7,630 nucleotides of DNA from NCBI GenBank assembly GCA_014804185.1, contig JAAVAG010000019.1, positions 1-7,630 on the forward strand, read 5' to 3'. Both the position numbers and the translations under genes were made by a program. The notes beneath the pieces are model-generated. The model searched no databases and was not told where the DNA came from. It was given only the letters and a program-made list of their open reading frames with translations. Origin of the DNA: Lachnospiraceae bacterium (GTDB lineage: Bacteria; Bacillota; Clostridia; Lachnospirales; Lachnospiraceae). Positions 5,153 through 7,630 of this stretch are shown one piece after another; within the stretch, counting starts at the first letter, position 1, and the number at the start of each line of letters is the position of its first letter.

Positions 5153-6724
5153 ATGAAGACAATTTGGTTTCTGTATAAGAAAAATTTAAAGAACAGGGTG
5201 CGCAGGGCGGTCAGGAAGCCCGTCACATATGTTTATCTTGCGCTTATTCTGCTCTATCTTACAGCCGTTCCGTTTTCTATCTATATTCTGCTGAGTGAAA
5301 TGGGATGGCAGAGCCCTGATATGCTGGCGGCGCTGATTACCGTGATCGCTTTCTGGCTGATTCCGGCCAACCTGGTGTCCTATGCCAGGCGCAAAGGGCT
5401 CATCTTTAGGCCGGGGGATGTGCATCTGCTGTTCCCGTCCCCGGTCAGCCCAAAGATGATTCTGCTGTATGCGCATATCAAGACGCTGACGATCTACGTG
5501 CTGGTGGGGATTCTTGTGGCTCTGGCGGGTATATTTATCTTCCGGGCTTCGCTCTGGCAGGTCGGCGCTTATTTTGCGGTTTCCATGATTCTGCAGAATC
5601 TGCTGGAGGGTTCGCTGATGATTCTGCTCTACGGCTCTGAGAAACTGGGAGAAAAGGGACGCGGGGCAGTAAGGTTTTTCTGCTACGGTGTCATCGGTGT
5701 GTTTGTCCTTATCGCTCTGGCAGTTTACCTGCGGCAGGGCCTGAGCATGGAGAGTATACTGGGGTACCTGCACGGCGATGCGGTGCAGATGGTTCCCGTG
5801 GTGGGATGGTATATCGCGCTGGTTCATCTGATCATGACAGGCCCTACCGCGGTGAATTTGATCTGCAGCGCGCTGTATCTGGTCTGCGTGGCGGCGGCGC
5901 TGTGTCTGGCGCTGCGGATGCCGTGCAGCGGGGATTACTTTGAGGATGCCATGAAGTTTGCCGAGGATTATGAGGAACTTCGGCAGAAAAAACGGGACGG
6001 CGAAGTGGCACGGCTGGGCAGGAAAGAAAAATACAAGGCCGCCAGAGTCAGTTATAAGGGCGGAGGCGCAAAAGCGATTTTTTACAAGCAGCTTCTGGAA
6101 TATAAAAAGAGCAGATTCTTTTTCTTTGATTCCACCACCATTATTCTCACGGGTGTGAGTGTCTTTCTGGCATATACCTTTACGGATAAGGTGGATATGG
6201 CAGGATACAGGCAGTTTATTATACCGGGTGTGATGATGTATATGGTGTTCTGCATGAGTTCCGTGCAGGGGAAATGGGGAAAGGAGCTGAAAAGTCCTTA
6301 TACATTTCTGATTCCCGACACTTCTTTTCGGAAACTATGGTACGCCACTTTACTGGAGCATGTCAAGTCCGTTATCTGCGGAGCGCTGCTGGCCGTTCCA
6401 TGCGGGATTATCCTGCAGCTGCCGGTATCGCAGGTGGCGCTCAGTATACCCGTGTATGTGTGTCTGATGGCCTGCAAGCTGTACAGCACGGTGCTTACCG
6501 AGGCGCTGGTGGGGAATATACTGGGGAGAGTCGGAAAGCAGCTGTTCCAGATGCTGCTCCAGGGTATTGTCAGCGGCGTTGGGATTGCGGCGGCTGTCGT
6601 TGGAGTGACGATGTTTACGCTGGAGGCGGGCTACCTGATCATGGTCTTGCTGCTGGTGCTGGAGACGGCGGGACTGATGGCGGCGGCCACCGGGTGCTTT
6701 CAGAATGCCGAGAGCGCAGGGTAG
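5153..6724 (+). CDS. ABC-2-type permease of the 'putative ABC exporter' family
   Basis: The 523-aa integral membrane protein follows its ATPase by 2 bases. The N-terminus (1-22) is basic and cytoplasmic. About twelve hydrophobic segments follow: roughly seven between 26 and 255, then a charged cytoplasmic loop (about 258-330) rich in Lys, Arg and Glu, then five or six more to the C-terminus. The segment R-P-G-D-V-H-L-L-F at about 85-93, followed by P-S-P-V-S-P-K, is a recognisable mark of the Firmicutes 'putative ABC exporter' proteins, which look like two fused half-permeases. The exported substrate is unknown. The adjacent lipid operon and shared dyad suggest an envelope-related cargo, but this is inference. 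The ATG at 5153 is chosen from its strong AGGAGGG site. The open frame extends upstream only because the region is coding in another frame. Confidence 0.88.
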   Translation: MKTIWFLYKKNLKNRVRRAVRKPVTYVYLALILLYLTAVPFSIYILLSEMGWQSPDMLAALITVIAFWLIPANLVSYARRKGLIFRPGDVHLLFPSPVSPKMILLYAHIKTLTIYVLVGILVALAGIFIFRASLWQVGAYFAVSMILQNLLEGSLMILLYGSEKLGEKGRGAVRFFCYGVIGVFVLIALAVYLRQGLSMESILGYLHGDAVQMVPVVGWYIALVHLIMTGPTAVNLICSALYLVCVAAALCLALRMPCSGDYFEDAMKFAEDYEELRQKKRDGEVARLGRKEKYKAARVSYKGGGAKAIFYKQLLEYKKSRFFFFDSTTIILTGVSVFLAYTFTDKVDMAGYRQFIIPGVMMYMVFCMSSVQGKWGKELKSPYTFLIPDTSFRKLWYATLLEHVKSVICGALLAVPCGIILQLPVSQVALSIPVYVCLMACKLYSTVLTEALVGNILGRVGKQLFQMLLQGIVSGVGIAAAVVGVTMFTLEAGYLIMVLLLVLETAGLMAAATGCFQNAESAG

Positions 6725-6728
6725 AGGA

Positions 6729-7076
6729 ATGGACAGGAGAATTGAGACAGAAAAAAAGAAGAGAAGTATGAAGAAAGCATTTTCCGCCAGCATACATTGG
6801 CATGGATTGCAAGGCGGAGCGCTCATCCTGAGGGAAGAGGAAATATTGTTTCGATGCCGGAAAACGTCCATTGAGAAGAAAATGCAGCGCCTGTCGTTAA
6901 AATACAGAGACATCCAACGCTTGGAAAGCAGCGGAAGATTGCGGCTGCTGCCGGACATTGAAATATACATGAAGAATGGGGAATACTATAAGTTCACAGT
7001 GTTTCGAAGAAAAAAATTTCTGGAATCAACTGCTGTAATTCGGAAAGGTATTGACAAAGATATCTGTTCAGGGTAA
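6729..7076 (+). CDS. Small PH/GRAM-like domain protein
   Basis: The product is 115 aa from the ATG at 6729. Other candidate starts are 6768, which loses a basic 13-residue leader, and 6705, which overlaps the permease gene and lacks a binding site. The start is uncertain. No membrane segment or signal peptide is present. The pattern from residue 22 on is that of a bacterial PH/GRAM-like beta sandwich: G-G-A-L-I-L-R-E-E-E-I-L-F, then a short polar turn, a hydrophobic Y-R-D-I-Q-R-L-E strand, then I-E-I-Y-M-K-N-G-E-Y-Y-K-F followed by V-F-R-R-K-K-F. The last part matches the 'strand, turn with Gly, Lys-Phe, strand, Arg/Lys' ending of that fold. Such domains often bind lipid or protein at membranes, but the role here is unknown. 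It begins 4 bases after the permease stop and is probably co-transcribed with the exporter. Confidence 0.65.
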   Translation: MDRRIETEKKKRSMKKAFSASIHWHGLQGGALILREEEILFRCRKTSIEKKMQRLSLKYRDIQRLESSGRLRLLPDIEIYMKNGEYYKFTVFRRKKFLESTAVIRKGIDKDICSG

Positions 7077-7143
7077 TTTTTTTATGAGACACAGGGATGG
7101 CACGCAGAGCGCGACATCCGGTGTTTGGGTAAAAAAATCGGGT

Positions 7144-7149
7144 GGAGGG
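7144..7149 (+). promoter_or_regulatory. Ribosome binding site of the Ser/Thr kinase gene
   Basis: GGAGGG lies 8 bases before the ATG at 7158 and only 2 bases before the ATG at 7152, so 7158 is the better start. The 81 bases between the PH/GRAM-like gene and this start contain no convincing promoter or hairpin terminator. The T-run at 7077-7083 has only a weak 4-5 pair stem upstream. Confidence 0.65.
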
Positions 7150-7157
7150 ATATGGAG

Positions 7158-7630
7158 ATGAACTATCCACAGGAACTGACAGGTACTTATGACATATATG
7201 AGCAGATCGGAGCAGGCGGCGGCGGAACCGTATACCGTGCTATGCATAAGAGACTGCAGAAGGCGGTGGTGCTGAAAAAAATCACCGGCGGCGCCACAAG
7301 CATTCAGGAATGCAGAACGGAAGTGGATATCCTGAAAAATCTGCGCCATTCCTATCTGCCGCAGGTGCTGGACTTTATTGAGTCCTCCGAGGGGATTTAT
7401 ACGGTCATGGACTTTATCCCCGGCAAATCCATGCGGCAGATGCTGGAAGAGGGGCATATCTTTACGGAAAAGGAAGTTTTAAAGTATACAAGACAGCTGT
7501 GCGAGGCGCTGGATTACCTGCATTCCCAGAATCCGCCCATCGTGCACGGCGATATCAAGCCGGACAATATCATGGTCACACCGGAGGGGAATGTCTGTCT
7601 GATAGACTTTAATATCTCAGGTATATTGGA
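7158..7630 (+). CDS. Eukaryotic-type Ser/Thr protein kinase, N-terminal part (cut by window end)
   Basis: The first 157 residues of a PknB-like (Hanks-type) kinase are visible. The Gly-rich loop is G-A-G-G-G-G-T-V at 18-25, the ATP-anchoring lysine is Lys40 (V-V-L-K), and the likely helix C glutamate is Glu55. The catalytic loop reads V-H-G-D-I-K-P-D-N at 129-137, and the metal-binding motif is D-F-N at 150-152. The catalytic Asp132, Lys134, Asn137 and Asp150 are all kept, so activity is expected. Two positions are unusual compared with HRD and DFG: Gly131 replaces Arg, and Asn152 replaces Gly. The lack of the HRD arginine makes it a 'non-RD' kinase, which usually does not need activation loop phosphorylation. 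The C-lobe and any membrane or sensor domain lie beyond the window. It may belong to the exporter operon or begin a new unit. Confidence 0.9.
   Translation, partial: MNYPQELTGTYDIYEQIGAGGGGTVYRAMHKRLQKAVVLKKITGGATSIQECRTEVDILKNLRHSYLPQVLDFIESSEGIYTVMDFIPGKSMRQMLEEGHIFTEKEVLKYTRQLCEALDYLHSQNPPIVHGDIKPDNIMVTPEGNVCLIDFNISGIL

Noticed and set aside
5186..5827. Long minus-strand open frame (213 codons) opposite the ABC permease gene
   Set aside because: It is a shadow of the permease frame: the product is Gln/His/Arg-rich with no membrane or domain pattern, and there is no binding site.
6274..6771. 165-codon plus-strand open frame overlapping the permease C-terminus
   Set aside because: It is an alternative frame of the permease coding region, rich in Gly/Ala/Arg, and the permease frame gives clear membrane helices over the same bases.
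6350..6970. 206-codon minus-strand open frame across the permease 3' end and the PH/GRAM-like gene
   Set aside because: It lies antisense to two supported genes, has low-complexity His/Gln/Arg composition and matches no family pattern.
7050..7083. T-run after the PH/GRAM-like gene as a terminator
   Set aside because: Only a 4-5 pair stem with wobbles can be drawn upstream, too weak for an intrinsic terminator.

Overview
The window looks like chromosomal DNA from a Gram-positive, clostridial bacterium, most likely of the Lachnospiraceae or a close relative. The evidence is indirect. Strong AGGAGG-type ribosome binding sites are common. The protein set (VanZ-like, an ECF sigma factor with a DUF4367-type membrane partner, a UgtP/MGDG-synthase-like glycosyltransferase, a 'putative ABC exporter' permease, and a Ser/Thr kinase with HGD and DFN motifs) is typical of that group. 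No rRNA, tRNA, CRISPR array, insertion sequence or phage gene was seen.

Layout. (1) Positions 2-175 hold the 3' end of a VanZ-like membrane protein, followed by a long-loop hairpin with a T-run. (2) Positions 294-2409, plus strand, form a tight three-gene unit: an ECF sigma factor, an overlapping single-pass membrane protein that is probably its anti-sigma factor, and an OmpR/PhoB-type response regulator. The regulator's receiver has lost the Mg2+-binding acidic pair and the conserved lysine. The unit ends at a strong intrinsic terminator (2416-2441). (3) Positions 2410-4236, minus strand, hold a two-gene lipid unit: a diacylglycerol-glycosyltransferase-like enzyme, then a divergent PlsY-like acyltransferase. 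The plsY-like stop codon directly abuts the response regulator stop codon, and the regulator's terminator lies inside plsY-like coding sequence. (4) Positions 4237-4409 are a divergent control region with back-to-back sigma-A-type promoters. Each promoter carries a nearly identical 18-bp dyad (7-4-7) over its -10/start area. (5) Positions 4410-7076, plus strand, encode an ABC-2-type exporter (ATPase and 523-aa permease) and a small PH/GRAM-like protein. (6) From 7158 to the window end runs the N-terminal part of a eukaryotic-type Ser/Thr kinase.

The common theme is the cell envelope. A membrane-sensing sigma system, phospholipid and glycolipid synthesis, and an exporter lie side by side. The shared dyad suggests that the glycolipid/PlsY operon and the ABC exporter operon answer to the same DNA-binding protein, whose gene is not in this window. 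The two observations most worth following are this paired operator and the degenerate response regulator embedded in a sigma/anti-sigma operon with no histidine kinase beside it.
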